Shown: positions 1-7,902 of the stretch, piece by piece
How positions within the stretch are numbered: the first letter of the stretch is position 1
How the letters are laid out: each line of letters starts with the position of its first letter
Source: Bacteroidota bacterium
GTDB lineage: Bacteria; Bacteroidota; Bacteroidia; Bacteroidales; JAAUTT01
NCBI GenBank assembly: GCA_023429135.1
Contig: JAEYWD010000057.1
Span: 111,046 to 175,045, forward strand
Direction of reading: 5' to 3'
Length of the DNA: 64,000 nucleotides
Made by a program: the position numbers and the translations under genes
The notes under the pieces: model-generated
Told to the model about the DNA's origin: nothing
Database searches by the model: none
The model's input: the letters and a program-made list of their open reading frames with translations, nothing else

Positions 1-341
1 TCAGATTCGGTAAAGATCCAAACGTTCCGGTAGTTAAAGGCATGTTTCAATCATTTTATGATTCTCCCGGTGGTTTCGAAGAGGAATTGAGAGAAATCAC
101 TTATTCTTTTGGTCTGGAATATTGGTACAGAAAACAATTTGCCATTCGTGGCGGATATTTCCATGAAAATGAATACAAGGGTAACCGCAAATTTTTCACT
201 ATGGGCGTAGGATTAAAACTAAACGTGCTGGGGCTGGATTTCTCTTACCTTATCCCAACATACGCGCATCATCCGCTGGCAAACACCTTGCGCTTCTCAA
301 TTTCATTCGATTTCGACGCATTCAGAAAATTAAAGAAATAA
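1..341 (+). CDS. porV: PorV-like T9SS outer-membrane protein, C-terminal fragment
   Basis: The reading frame is open from the left edge and ends at TAA 339-341, so only about the last 112 residues are present. The tail has alternating beta-strands typical of an outer-membrane barrel. It contains the PVVKGMFQSF segment followed by a GGFxEEL motif, and ends in a YLIPT..HPLANTLRFSI strand, which I recognise from PorV/LptO-family proteins. PorV is the outer-membrane shuttle that carries type IX secretion cargo to the attachment complex. A large T9SS cargo protein encoded at 14492-20311 fits an active system. The ispF start codon follows after 4 bases, so the two genes are probably co-transcribed. 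The start codon lies outside the window. Confidence 0.8.
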   Translation, partial: RFGKDPNVPVVKGMFQSFYDSPGGFEEELREITYSFGLEYWYRKQFAIRGGYFHENEYKGNRKFFTMGVGLKLNVLGLDFSYLIPTYAHHPLANTLRFSISFDFDAFRKLKK

Positions 342-345
342 TCCT

Positions 346-819
346 GTGAGAATAGGTTTTGGTTACGATGTTCACCCGCTTAAGGATGGACTTACTTTTA
401 CATTGGGAGGTATTGTTATTCCTCACACCAAAGGCGCACAAGGGCATTCGGATGCAGATACGCTTATTCATGCTATTTGCGATGCGCTTCTTGGAGCAGC
501 AAACCTGGGTGATATCGGCTTGCATTTCCCTGACACATCTGGAGAATTCAAAGGTATCGACAGTAAAATACTTTTGAGAAGGACCATGGAACTCATCAAG
601 CAAAAGGGCTATAAAGTAGGAAATATTGACACAACGGTTTGTCTTCAGAAACCTAAAATTAGACCCCACATTGCAGAAATGGTTAAAGTTCTGGCCGAAA
701 CCATGCAAATTCCTGCCGAAGATATTTCAATTAAAGCTACAACTACCGAAAAACTTGGCTTTGTGGGACGTGAAGAAGGTGTTACAGCCTACGCTGTGGC
801 CTTAATTGAAAAGGTTTAG
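346..819 (+). CDS. ispF: 2-C-methyl-D-erythritol 2,4-cyclodiphosphate synthase
   Basis: IspF makes the cyclic diphosphate intermediate of the non-mevalonate (MEP) isoprenoid pathway in the cytoplasm. The 157-residue length is standard. The N-terminus carries the metal-binding pair D8 and H10 in GYDVHP, and H42 in the GHSDADTLIHAICDALLGA region supplies the third metal ligand. A GDIGLHFPDT stretch and a C-terminal TTTEKLGFVGREEG motif are also characteristic. Translation starts at a GTG, 4 bases after the porV stop, and no better in-frame ATG is available. The product feeds isoprenoid supply, which the UbiA-type prenyltransferase at 57009-57899 would draw on. Only the usual housekeeping role is inferred. 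Confidence 0.97.
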   Translation: MRIGFGYDVHPLKDGLTFTLGGIVIPHTKGAQGHSDADTLIHAICDALLGAANLGDIGLHFPDTSGEFKGIDSKILLRRTMELIKQKGYKVGNIDTTVCLQKPKIRPHIAEMVKVLAETMQIPAEDISIKATTTEKLGFVGREEGVTAYAVALIEKV

Positions 820-839
820 CCACCAGTATAAAGGAAAAG

Positions 840-1280
840 TTAAGGCTTTGTAAGAACTGCGTTGTAATTTTCTTTGCCACCTCCATCATCCACTGAATAT
901 TTCAGGGTTATCTTCTCGTAATCGGTGGTTATGGTTCCCGATCCGCTAATAGTAAATCCACTTATAGTTTGACTGGAAATTGTCATAGAAGTACCCGAGA
1001 CACTTGCCTTCACTGCAAAGTTTTCACCTAGGTGGTTGAAATTATAGATCTTCACCCCAGATAGACTTATATCATCTTTAACAATTTCCACAAGAAAATT
1101 ATCTACAATGTTGCTGGCATCAGTCTCCTGGCATTTCCAGGTATCGATAATATTATCGCGGGGAGAAAGGCTGTCGGTTAATTCCTCGCATGAAGCAACA
1201 AGTACTATAGCACAAATAAATAATACACGGCTGATTACAGTAATTCTGTCTGTAATACTCTTCTTTTTCATATTAAACAA
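840..1280 (-). CDS. Hypothetical small lipoprotein
   Basis: The 146-residue product begins with a basic segment and a hydrophobic stretch ending in VASC, a lipobox with the lipidated cysteine at residue 31 (the N-terminus could instead be Met4). The mature part (about 115 residues) is rich in Ser, Thr, Ile and short alternating hydrophobic stretches, which suggests a beta-sandwich or lipocalin-like fold exposed in the periplasm or on the cell surface. It faces ispF convergently with only 20 bases between the stops, and it is divergent from lemA. I do not recognise the family and propose no function. Confidence 0.7.
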   Translation of the reverse strand: MFNMKKKSITDRITVISRVLFICAIVLVASCEELTDSLSPRDNIIDTWKCQETDASNIVDNFLVEIVKDDISLSGVKIYNFNHLGENFAVKASVSGTSMTISSQTISGFTISGSGTITTDYEKITLKYSVDDGGGKENYNAVLTKP

Positions 1281-1334
1281 AGGTTAAATAATGGTGTTAA
1301 GATAAAAATAAATGTTTTAATTCGCTGTAAATAG

Positions 1335-1342
1335 TAAATTTG
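1335..1342 (+). promoter_or_regulatory. Candidate -7 box for the lemA-TPM operon
   Basis: TAAATTTG matches the Bacteroidota -7 consensus TAnnTTTG and would start transcription about 15 bases before the lemA ATG at 1365. No good TTTG -33 box lies at the usual 19-21 base spacing, so this is a weak prediction. Confidence 0.4.
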
Positions 1343-1364
1343 TTTGTTTTAAATTTCTAAACCT

Positions 1365-1955
1365 ATGAAAAAAAGCTGGATTATTTTAGGAGTCGTTATA
1401 CTCTTTGTTATTATTACTTATGTTAGCTTAAAGAATGGATACAATAAAATGGTTGCACTCGACGAGCAGGTAAAAGCTCAGTGGGCTCAGGTTGAAAACG
1501 TTTACCAGCGCCGTGCTGACCTCATTCCTAACCTGGTTTCGACTGTAAAAGGTGCTGCCGATTTCGAAAAAACGACGCTTACACAGGTGATTGAAGCCCG
1601 TGCCAAAGCAACACAGGTAAAAATTGATGCCAGTAACCTCAATGAGCAAACCATGCGTCAGTTCCAGGAATCACAGGGAGCATTAACTCAGGCTCTCAGT
1701 CGTTTAATGGTGGTGTCGGAACAATATCCCAATTTAAAAGCCAATCAAAATTTCCTCGATCTGCAGGCTCAGCTCGAAGGTTCCGAAAACCGGATTACCA
1801 CCGAACGCCGCACCTACAACGAGGTAGTCCAAAATTACAACACCACCATCAGAAGTTTTCCGAAAAATATTTTTGCCGGCATGTTTGGATTTCAGCCAAG
1901 ACCGAATTTCACTGCTGAAGCTGGTGCTGATAAGGCTCCTGAAGTTAAGTTTTAA
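1365..1955 (+). CDS. lemA: LemA family membrane protein
   Basis: The 196-residue protein has a single N-terminal transmembrane helix (about residues 4-22) followed by a long helical domain. It contains the family hallmark VxAQWAQVENVYQRRADLIPNLVSTVKG and the later ENRITTERRTYNEVVQNYNTTIRSFP segment. The C-terminal FAGMFGFQPRPNF is also typical. The biochemical role of LemA proteins is not established. In Bacteroidota they are regularly followed by TPM-domain proteins, exactly as here: the next ATG is 3 bases after this stop. The three genes therefore form an envelope-associated operon. Confidence 0.93.
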   Translation: MKKSWIILGVVILFVIITYVSLKNGYNKMVALDEQVKAQWAQVENVYQRRADLIPNLVSTVKGAADFEKTTLTQVIEARAKATQVKIDASNLNEQTMRQFQESQGALTQALSRLMVVSEQYPNLKANQNFLDLQAQLEGSENRITTERRTYNEVVQNYNTTIRSFPKNIFAGMFGFQPRPNFTAEAGADKAPEVKF

Positions 1956-1958
1956 CCT

Positions 1959-2390
1959 ATGAGTGCATCAAAATTTCTATCTAAAGAAGAGGAGAAGACA
2001 ATTGTCAACGCCATTGAAGATGCCGAAATGTGTTCTTCGGGCGAGATAAGAGTCCATATCGAAGAACATTGTAAGGTTGACCCTCTCGACAGGGCAGCCT
2101 TTATTTTCGCTAAACTTAAAATGCATAAAACTGAGTTACGCAATGGCGTGCTGTTTTACATCGCTCATAAAGATCACAAACTGGCAATTCTGGGCGATGC
2201 AGGTATCAATTCGGTTGTTCCCGAAAATTTTTGGAACGACATTAAAGAAACCATGATACCACTCTTTAAGGAAGGTAAATATGTTGACGGAATTTGCGAA
2301 GGAGTGCGAATGGCAGGCGAAAAGCTAAAAGCATTTTTCCCTTATCAAAACAACGATAAAAACGAATTACCCAATGAAATTTCTTATTAA
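1959..2390 (+). CDS. TPM domain protein, cytoplasmic type
   Basis: The 143-residue protein consists almost entirely of one TPM (YgcG/TLP18.3) domain. It shows the SGEIRVHIEEHC strand, the helical FAKLKMHKTELRNGVLFYIAHKDHKLAILGD core and a C-terminal helix ending in FFPY. Unlike the next gene product it has no signal peptide, membrane helix or glycine-rich tail. The start was chosen because it follows the lemA stop by 3 bases. Its end overlaps the downstream TPM gene by 17 bases, which implies translational coupling. TPM domains occur in photosystem repair and phosphatase-like proteins, but the role here is unknown. Confidence 0.85.
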   Translation: MSASKFLSKEEEKTIVNAIEDAEMCSSGEIRVHIEEHCKVDPLDRAAFIFAKLKMHKTELRNGVLFYIAHKDHKLAILGDAGINSVVPENFWNDIKETMIPLFKEGKYVDGICEGVRMAGEKLKAFFPYQNNDKNELPNEISY

Positions 2391-3156
2391 GCTTTTTCTG
2401 CTGTTTGTATTAAGCATAGCTGTTCAGGCGCAGGACTTCCCCGATCCAATGAGCCCTCCCCGACTGGTAAACGATTTTGCATCCATGTTTACTCCCGAGG
2501 AACAAGGACAACTGGAACGTATGCTTGTAAATTATACCGACACAACTTCAACTGAAATTGCTGTGGTTACTGTACCTTCGCTCAATGGCTACGAAATAAA
2601 CGATTATACAACCCGTCTGTTTAATAAATGGGGAATAGGCGGCTCCAAAAATAACAATGGAGTTCTGATACTTATTAAACCGAAAACTGCCGAAGAAAAA
2701 GGGCAGGCTTACATTGCTCCCGGCTACGGTATGGAAGGTGTATTGCCCGATGTTCTTTGCAATCGCATTGTAGACAATGAAATGGTTCCCCGCCTTAAAG
2801 ACGGGCGTAATGCCGAAGCAGTTGCAGCCGCTGTAAACATCATGTTCAACGTGGCGAAAGGCTCTTATACTGCCGACCAGTACATGAAAAAAACCAGTGG
2901 GAAAAAGAAAAAAGACAACAGTCTTGTTCCAATCATTATCATATTTGCGATAGTACTAATCATTTCAGCTTTTGGTGGTCGTGGCGGTGGCCGTAATCTG
3001 GGTTCGAAAGGAGAACTTCCATTATGGATCCTGTTAAGTCTTTTGAATTCGGCTGGCGGAAGGGGCTCTTTTGGAGGCTTCAGCTCAGGTGGAGGCGGTT
3101 TCGGTGGCTTTGGAGGAGGCCGTTCAGGCGGAGGCGGCGCTGGTGGAAGCTGGTAA
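2374..3156 (+). CDS. Secreted or membrane-anchored TPM domain protein with glycine-rich tail (YgcG-like)
   Basis: Residues 1-19 form a signal peptide ending VQAQ. A TPM domain follows (about 33-160), with the FNKWGIGGSKNNNGVLILI and YIAPGYGMEGVLPD motifs. Then come a lysine-rich linker, a transmembrane helix (about 186-203) and a low-complexity tail of repeated GGFGGFGGG-type sequence ending in GGSW. This is the standard architecture of Bacteroidota YgcG homologues found downstream of lemA. The gene overlaps the preceding TPM gene by 17 bases. The protein probably sits at the inner membrane with its TPM domain in the periplasm. The enzymatic role is unproven. Confidence 0.88.
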   Translation: MKFLIKLFLLFVLSIAVQAQDFPDPMSPPRLVNDFASMFTPEEQGQLERMLVNYTDTTSTEIAVVTVPSLNGYEINDYTTRLFNKWGIGGSKNNNGVLILIKPKTAEEKGQAYIAPGYGMEGVLPDVLCNRIVDNEMVPRLKDGRNAEAVAAAVNIMFNVAKGSYTADQYMKKTSGKKKKDNSLVPIIIIFAIVLIISAFGGRGGGRNLGSKGELPLWILLSLLNSAGGRGSFGGFSSGGGGFGGFGGGRSGGGGAGGSW

Positions 3157-3192
3157 TTTAGTCGTAAGTAGTAAGTAGTAAGATAAAATTGA

Positions 3193-3228
3193 GTATCAGG
3201 GAATGAAAATCTGTTCGTGACCTGATAC
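3193..3228 (+). terminator. Weak stem-loop after the lemA-TPM operon
   Basis: GTATCAGG (3193-3200) pairs with CCTGATAC (3221-3228) around a 20-base loop. There is no strong T-run, so this may be a processing or attenuation structure rather than a classical terminator. An AGTCGTAAGTAGTAAG-type short iteration at about 3160-3181 precedes it. Confidence 0.35.
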
Positions 3229-3261
3229 TTAATTCACGATAAATCATCAAATTATTCCGGA

Positions 3262-4389
3262 ATGTATAAAAAGCTTATTCTTTATCTTTCGTTTTCGTTT
3301 TATCTTATAGCAAGTAACTGCACGGTTGCTCAGCAGGTTACTAATCCAGATACCGCTATTCTGCCGCGTATTGATACCACTGAAATCACCCTGCTTTTTG
3401 CCGGCGATGTGATGGGCCACATGCCTCAGATCAATTCAGCTTACGATTCCTCCAGCGGAACATACGATTTCAATCCTGTTTTCAGCGAAGTCAGTCCTGT
3501 TATTTCCAAAGCAGATATTGCCCTTGCCAACCTGGAAACTACCCTTGCCGGAAAACCATATTCAGGATATCCGCAATTCTCAGCACCCGATTCATTAGCT
3601 ACTGCTCTTAAAAATGTAGGATTCGACATCCTTATCAATGCCAACAACCATTGTCTCGACCGAGGCAAAGAGGGTCTTGAAAGAACAATCGCTGTGCTCG
3701 ACTCCTTCAGGATTCCGAATACAGGAACTTTTATTGATGAAAACGCACGAACCATAAGATACCCGCTCGTATACGAGGCAAAAGGCTTCAGAATTGCTTT
3801 CCTCAATTGCACCTATGGCACCAATGGCATTCCGGTATCAAAACCTAATGTTGTCAATTTTATTGATACCATTCAGTTAAAGCAGGATATAGCCAAAGCA
3901 AAGCAGACGAATGTCGACTATACTATTGTGACCATACACTGGGGTCTCGAATACGAAAGAACCGAAAATGCAGGCCAAAGAAAAATTGCAGCATTTTTAC
4001 TCCGAAACGGAGCTGATATGGTTATCGGGTCACATCCTCACGTGGTACAGCCGGTAATTAAATATTATACTTCGTCCGACAGCAGTAACTATAATGTTGT
4101 GGTTTACTCGCTCGGCAATTATGTATCGAACCAACGTGACAGGTATAAAGATGGCGGAATTATGTTCCATGCTACTTTGCAAAAAACTGATAGAATAAAG
4201 CTCAAAGAAATATCGTACACTCCTGTGTGGGTTTTTAAGGGAAATATCGATAATAAGCTACAATATAAAATCTTACCTGTGAGCACCCCATTGCCCGAAT
4301 ATAACTTTCTTGATTCGGCGAGCCGGGCCAAAGCCGTTGAATTCCGTAAAGATACAGAAACATTGCTTCAAGGTATTCCTGTAAAATAA
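3262..4389 (+). CDS. CapA-family metallophosphatase-like protein
   Basis: The 375-residue protein has an N-terminal signal peptide (about 1-23) followed by a PGA_cap/CapA domain related to calcineurin-like metallophosphatases. Visible signatures are LLFAGDVMGH, NLETTLAG, the metal-ligand motif NANNHCLDRG, HWGLEY and VIGSHPHVVQP, in the expected order. Family members are annotated as poly-gamma-glutamate biosynthesis or capsule anchoring proteins, but the substrate is rarely known. No other poly-glutamate genes (capB or capC) are nearby, so a capsule role cannot be inferred. The gene stands alone and converges on the zinc-ribbon gene, with a shared terminator between them. Confidence 0.88.
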   Translation: MYKKLILYLSFSFYLIASNCTVAQQVTNPDTAILPRIDTTEITLLFAGDVMGHMPQINSAYDSSSGTYDFNPVFSEVSPVISKADIALANLETTLAGKPYSGYPQFSAPDSLATALKNVGFDILINANNHCLDRGKEGLERTIAVLDSFRIPNTGTFIDENARTIRYPLVYEAKGFRIAFLNCTYGTNGIPVSKPNVVNFIDTIQLKQDIAKAKQTNVDYTIVTIHWGLEYERTENAGQRKIAAFLLRNGADMVIGSHPHVVQPVIKYYTSSDSSNYNVVVYSLGNYVSNQRDRYKDGGIMFHATLQKTDRIKLKEISYTPVWVFKGNIDNKLQYKILPVSTPLPEYNFLDSASRAKAVEFRKDTETLLQGIPVK

Positions 4390-4442
4390 TGGTTTGTTTT
4401 ACAACAGACTATTAGAGACCTTGTTTCCAGATAGATAAAATA

Positions 4443-4470
4443 AAAAGGGTGCCAGAATCAGCACCCTTTT
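4443..4470. terminator. Bidirectional intrinsic terminator
   Basis: AAAAGGGTGC (4443-4452) pairs perfectly with GCACCCTTTT (4461-4470) across an 8-base loop. A and T tracts on both sides let it end both the capA-like gene (+) and the convergent zinc-ribbon gene (-). Confidence 0.85.
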
Positions 4471-4493
4471 CAGCATTATTATTATGAATAAAA

Positions 4494-5249
4494 CTAACCC
4501 TCAATTTCGTCGACCAGAATACGGCCGCAATATTCGCAAACAATAATTTTCTTGCGCGATTTGATATCGAGCTGGCGTTGTGGCGGAATTTTGTTAAAGC
4601 ACCCACCGCAGGCATCGCGCTGAACAGTAACCACAGCCAAACCATTGCGGGCATTTACACGGATTCTTTTATACGCATTTAACAGGCGCGGCTCTATAAT
4701 AACTTCGTATTCGTGAGCTTTACGATTAAGCGAATCTTCTTCTTTTTGAGTATCGGCAATAATTTCTTCGAGTTCCTTGGTTTTATTAGCCAAATCGTTC
4801 TTTCTTTCTTCGAGAAGCTTTTTAGCCTGATCGATCATATTTTTCTTCTCGTTCATCTGAGCTGTAAACTCACGGATACGTTTTTCCGAAAGTTCGATCT
4901 CCAAGGTCTGGAACTCAATTTCCTTTGCAAGAGAATCGAATTCGCGGTTATTACGAACATTATTCTGTTGCTCGGTATATTTTTTAATTAACCCGTTGGA
5001 GTTACCTATTTCGTTTTTCTTGTTACCAACTGCAGTTTCCAGCGTTTTAATTTCTTCCTGATGGTTTTTGATGCGGGTTTCCAAACCAACTATTTCGTCT
5101 TCGAGATCCTGAACTTCCAAAGGCAATTCCCCACGTAAGATTTTAATCTTGTCAATTCCCGAATGAACCTTTTGCAGGTAATATAATGCTTTAAGTTTAT
5201 CCTCTATCGATATTTCGCTTTCAGTTGCTTTACTTTTTTCAGACACCAT
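4494..5249 (-). CDS. C4-type zinc ribbon coiled-coil protein (CdsZ-like)
   Basis: Most of this 251-residue protein (about 20-195) is a long heptad-rich coiled coil. It ends in a compact zinc ribbon with two CxxC knuckles, CGGC and CEYC, separated by a basic segment. This matches the widespread zf-RING_7/DUF164-type family, which includes chlamydial CdsZ and is often annotated as a nucleic-acid-binding protein. It lies 2 bases after the nif3-like stop codon. That pair is a recurrent bacterial neighbourhood and here forms an operon. The exact function is uncertain. The gene ends at the bidirectional terminator at 4443-4470. Confidence 0.9.
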   Translation of the reverse strand: MVSEKSKATESEISIEDKLKALYYLQKVHSGIDKIKILRGELPLEVQDLEDEIVGLETRIKNHQEEIKTLETAVGNKKNEIGNSNGLIKKYTEQQNNVRNNREFDSLAKEIEFQTLEIELSEKRIREFTAQMNEKKNMIDQAKKLLEERKNDLANKTKELEEIIADTQKEEDSLNRKAHEYEVIIEPRLLNAYKRIRVNARNGLAVVTVQRDACGGCFNKIPPQRQLDIKSRKKIIVCEYCGRILVDEIEG

Positions 5250-5251
5250 AT

Positions 5252-6349
5252 TTAAAAATAGTTTATTGGATTGGTATTTACTTTCGTAAAATAGACCGCA
5301 AATTTAGAGAAATTTTTTAATAGTATCTCATAAAAAACTTCAAGAATAAATTGTTCGCTCTCGTAATGCCCGATATCGGCGATAATTATTTTATCTTCGG
5401 CCTCCGAAAACTGGTGATATTTAAAATCTGCGGTTATATAAATATCTGCTTTACTTCTAATTGCGTGTTTTAAGAAACTATATCCACTGCCCCCACAAAG
5501 AGCCACTTTTTTTATTTTTTTATTAAGCAGTCGGGTATGCCGAATTGCCTGACAAGCAAAAGTTTCCTTAACTTCTGCTAAAAAAGACTCTTCGTCCGTT
5601 TCTTTTAAGAGATAACCAACAATCCCTGCTCCGGTGAGTGGATTAGGATTTGTGATGGGATAAAGGTCGTAGGCCACCTCCTCGTAAGGATGAGCCTTTA
5701 GCATTGCCTGTACTACAGCTCCCTCAAGATGCTTTGGTAAAACAGTTTCAAAACGTATTTCCTGCTCTTTATGAAGTCTATTAATTTCTCCAACAAATGG
5801 ATCAGCTCCTTCCTGTGCCTTAAATGTACCTTCGCCTGATATATTGAAACTGCACGAATTGTAATTCCCTATTGAACCAGCCCCGGCATCGAAAATTGCA
5901 TTCTGAACTGCTTCAACGTGCGACAGGGGAATAAATGTGACCAGCTTCAGCAACTGACCCTGATAAGTAACCAATGGTGCAATATCGTTTAGCTTTAGCT
6001 TTTCGGCCATTTTAAAGCTTACACCCTTATGATTGTTGTCGATATTGGTATGAGCAGTTAAAACAGCTATCTCATTCTGAATACATTTTATAATAGCCCT
6101 TTCAACAGAAGTTTTGCCGGTAATAGATTTAATTCCTCCGAATATTAAGGGATGATGACACACTATAATATTTGCACCAAGCATGATTGCTTCGTCAACA
6201 ACAACTTCGGTAATGTCCAATGATAACAATACTCCGGAAATCTCATGGTCTGCTTTTCCAATCAGCAGTCCTGAATTGTCATAACTTTCCTGATATTGAA
6301 CGGGAGCGAATTTCTCGAAAACTTCAACTACTTCTCTTACTTTGTGCAT
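5252..6349 (-). CDS. Nif3-like dinuclear metal centre protein (DUF34/GTP cyclohydrolase I type 2 family)
   Basis: The 365-residue length fits the long Nif3 form with a PII-like insertion (about residues 125-235). Metal-binding signatures are visible: VCHHPLIFGG (His pair), TAHTNIDNN, and the C-terminal IADIGHYESEQF that completes the dinuclear site. The family forms toroidal hexamers. Its activity is debated; some members act on damaged or cyclised nucleotides, and the GTP cyclohydrolase name is not well supported. The gene is between a MerR regulator upstream and the zinc-ribbon gene downstream on the same strand. The ATG at 6349 is the natural start, just before the conserved N-terminal helix. 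Confidence 0.92.
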   Translation of the reverse strand: MHKVREVVEVFEKFAPVQYQESYDNSGLLIGKADHEISGVLLSLDITEVVVDEAIMLGANIIVCHHPLIFGGIKSITGKTSVERAIIKCIQNEIAVLTAHTNIDNNHKGVSFKMAEKLKLNDIAPLVTYQGQLLKLVTFIPLSHVEAVQNAIFDAGAGSIGNYNSCSFNISGEGTFKAQEGADPFVGEINRLHKEQEIRFETVLPKHLEGAVVQAMLKAHPYEEVAYDLYPITNPNPLTGAGIVGYLLKETDEESFLAEVKETFACQAIRHTRLLNKKIKKVALCGGSGYSFLKHAIRSKADIYITADFKYHQFSEAEDKIIIADIGHYESEQFILEVFYEILLKNFSKFAVYFTKVNTNPINYF

Positions 6350-6394
6350 CGGTTTTTGTCACAAAATTAAGAAGAAATTCACGATGAGAAAAGA

Positions 6395-6736
6395 TTATCC
6401 TTCAAGGCTATCTTTTAACTCCAGCAGCAGTTTTTTAATTTCCTGAAGATTTTTAACTACTTCAAAGTTATTTACGCTATCACTTTTATTTTCTTTAATT
6501 TTCATCTGAGCGCCCTTCAGCGTCATTCCTCTTTCTTTAACGTAATGAAAAATCAGATGAAAATTTTCAATGTCTTCTTTAGTAAAAAATCTGTTCCCTT
6601 TTTTATTCTTCTTGGGTTTAATAATATCAAACTCTTTTTCCCAAAAGCGAATTAGCGAAGGCTTAACATTAAACATTTCAGCTACTTCACCGATGGAATA
6701 ATAAAGTTTTTCTACTTTTTTTTCTTTATAAGGCAT
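6395..6736 (-). CDS. MerR-family transcriptional regulator, short form
   Basis: This 113-residue protein has a MerR-type winged helix at residues 10-80. The recognisable segments are YYSIGEVAEMFNVKPSLIRFWEKEF, the GNRFFTKEDIENF wing and a GMTLKGAQMKIKE helix, followed by a short coiled-coil tail. There is no effector-binding domain, which is normal for the small MerR proteins found near M23 peptidase genes in Bacteroidota. It lies between the M23 gene (48 bases upstream) and nif3. The ligand and targets are unknown. Confidence 0.9.
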   Translation of the reverse strand: MPYKEKKVEKLYYSIGEVAEMFNVKPSLIRFWEKEFDIIKPKKNKKGNRFFTKEDIENFHLIFHYVKERGMTLKGAQMKIKENKSDSVNNFEVVKNLQEIKKLLLELKDSLEG

Positions 6737-6783
6737 AAAGCTTAACGTTACTATTTTTTTTAATTACAAATAACAGGTTAAAT

Positions 6784-7758
6784 TTAATCAAAGGTTTGAC
6801 CATTATTCGAAGATATTTCAATAATCTGGTCGAATTCCTCTGGACTAAGATCATTAAAGTAGAAGTTTACAGGATTAACAGCTTTCCCGTCTTTTCTTAC
6901 TTCGTAGTGCAAATGTGGAGCTGTTGACAAACCTGTGCTACCAACATATCCTATAATATCTCCTCTTTTCACATGTTGTCCAAATTTAACTTTAATGCGA
7001 TCCATGTGGGCGTACAAAGTTATGTATCCAAACCCATGATCAATCATGGCCATGTTTCCATAACCCCGGTGTACGTTTGTTTCAATTTCGGAGATAACTC
7101 CATCGGCGGTTGCATATATTTCAGTTCCGGTTGGAGCAGTAAAGTCCATTCCTTCATGAAATTTTCTGATTTTATAAATCGGGTGAATTCTCCAGCCATA
7201 TCCCGAAGCTGTGCGCGACAGGTCCTTGTTCGAAATGGGCTGAATGGCAGGCAATGCTGATAACATCTGCTCCCTGTCCAACGCCTTTGCAATTACTTCG
7301 TCGAACGATTTCGTCTGCACATACAATTGTTTGGAAATTTTATCAAGCCTTTGCGCTGTGTTTATTATCAGATCAGAATTGCTAATTTTTTCAATTTCCT
7401 CGTAGCGGTTAACACCACCAAAACCTGCCTGACGGACAGATTTAGGAATTGGATCGGACTCAAAAATTGTTCTATAGATATTGTCATCACGACGTTCTAC
7501 ATCGGCCAGAACTTCCTCAATCTGGTTAAGCCTTTTCTGCATTATCTCAAATTGCAAATTCTTGGCATCCAACTCTCTACGAAGCGACTTTTCTTTGGGA
7601 GAATCAAAAAAATGCTGGAATATCAAAAGATATATAATGAAAATAACTATACTTGCCGTGAAAAACGTAAATGCTTTCAGTAACCAGAACCGGAAACTTG
7701 TTCTAACTTTGTCGAAACTAAGAGACTCGGGGTTGAAGCGATACTTTACTCTTGGCAT
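6784..7758 (-). CDS. M23-family metallopeptidase, membrane-anchored
   Basis: This is a cell-wall endopeptidase-like protein of 324 residues. A cytoplasmic N-terminus is followed by one transmembrane helix (about 30-49), a periplasmic coiled coil (about 55-160) and a LytM domain (about 183-300). All zinc and catalytic positions are visible: H201 and D205 in HEGMDF, H251 in LYAHMD, and H282/H284 in PHLHYEV. It is therefore probably an active peptidoglycan hydrolase rather than a degenerate EnvC-type activator. It is divergent from alaS, with 144 bases between the starts. Confidence 0.93.
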   Translation of the reverse strand: MPRVKYRFNPESLSFDKVRTSFRFWLLKAFTFFTASIVIFIIYLLIFQHFFDSPKEKSLRRELDAKNLQFEIMQKRLNQIEEVLADVERRDDNIYRTIFESDPIPKSVRQAGFGGVNRYEEIEKISNSDLIINTAQRLDKISKQLYVQTKSFDEVIAKALDREQMLSALPAIQPISNKDLSRTASGYGWRIHPIYKIRKFHEGMDFTAPTGTEIYATADGVISEIETNVHRGYGNMAMIDHGFGYITLYAHMDRIKVKFGQHVKRGDIIGYVGSTGLSTAPHLHYEVRKDGKAVNPVNFYFNDLSPEEFDQIIEISSNNGQTFD

Positions 7759-7902
7759 GACTTGCAGTGTTATTGAAGTAATTGATTTTCATTGGTGAGC
7801 AAAACTAATGGAATTTCTTAATTTCGCAAAACATTTGACGAATCTTTTACTTCTGTGGGTGAATATTAAAAATTTAATTATTAAAATAATACAAACGTTA
7901 AC

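Noticed and set aside
2923..3156. Collagen-like or antifreeze glycine-rich protein
   Set aside because: The GGFGGFGGG tail is the normal C-terminus of YgcG-type TPM proteins.
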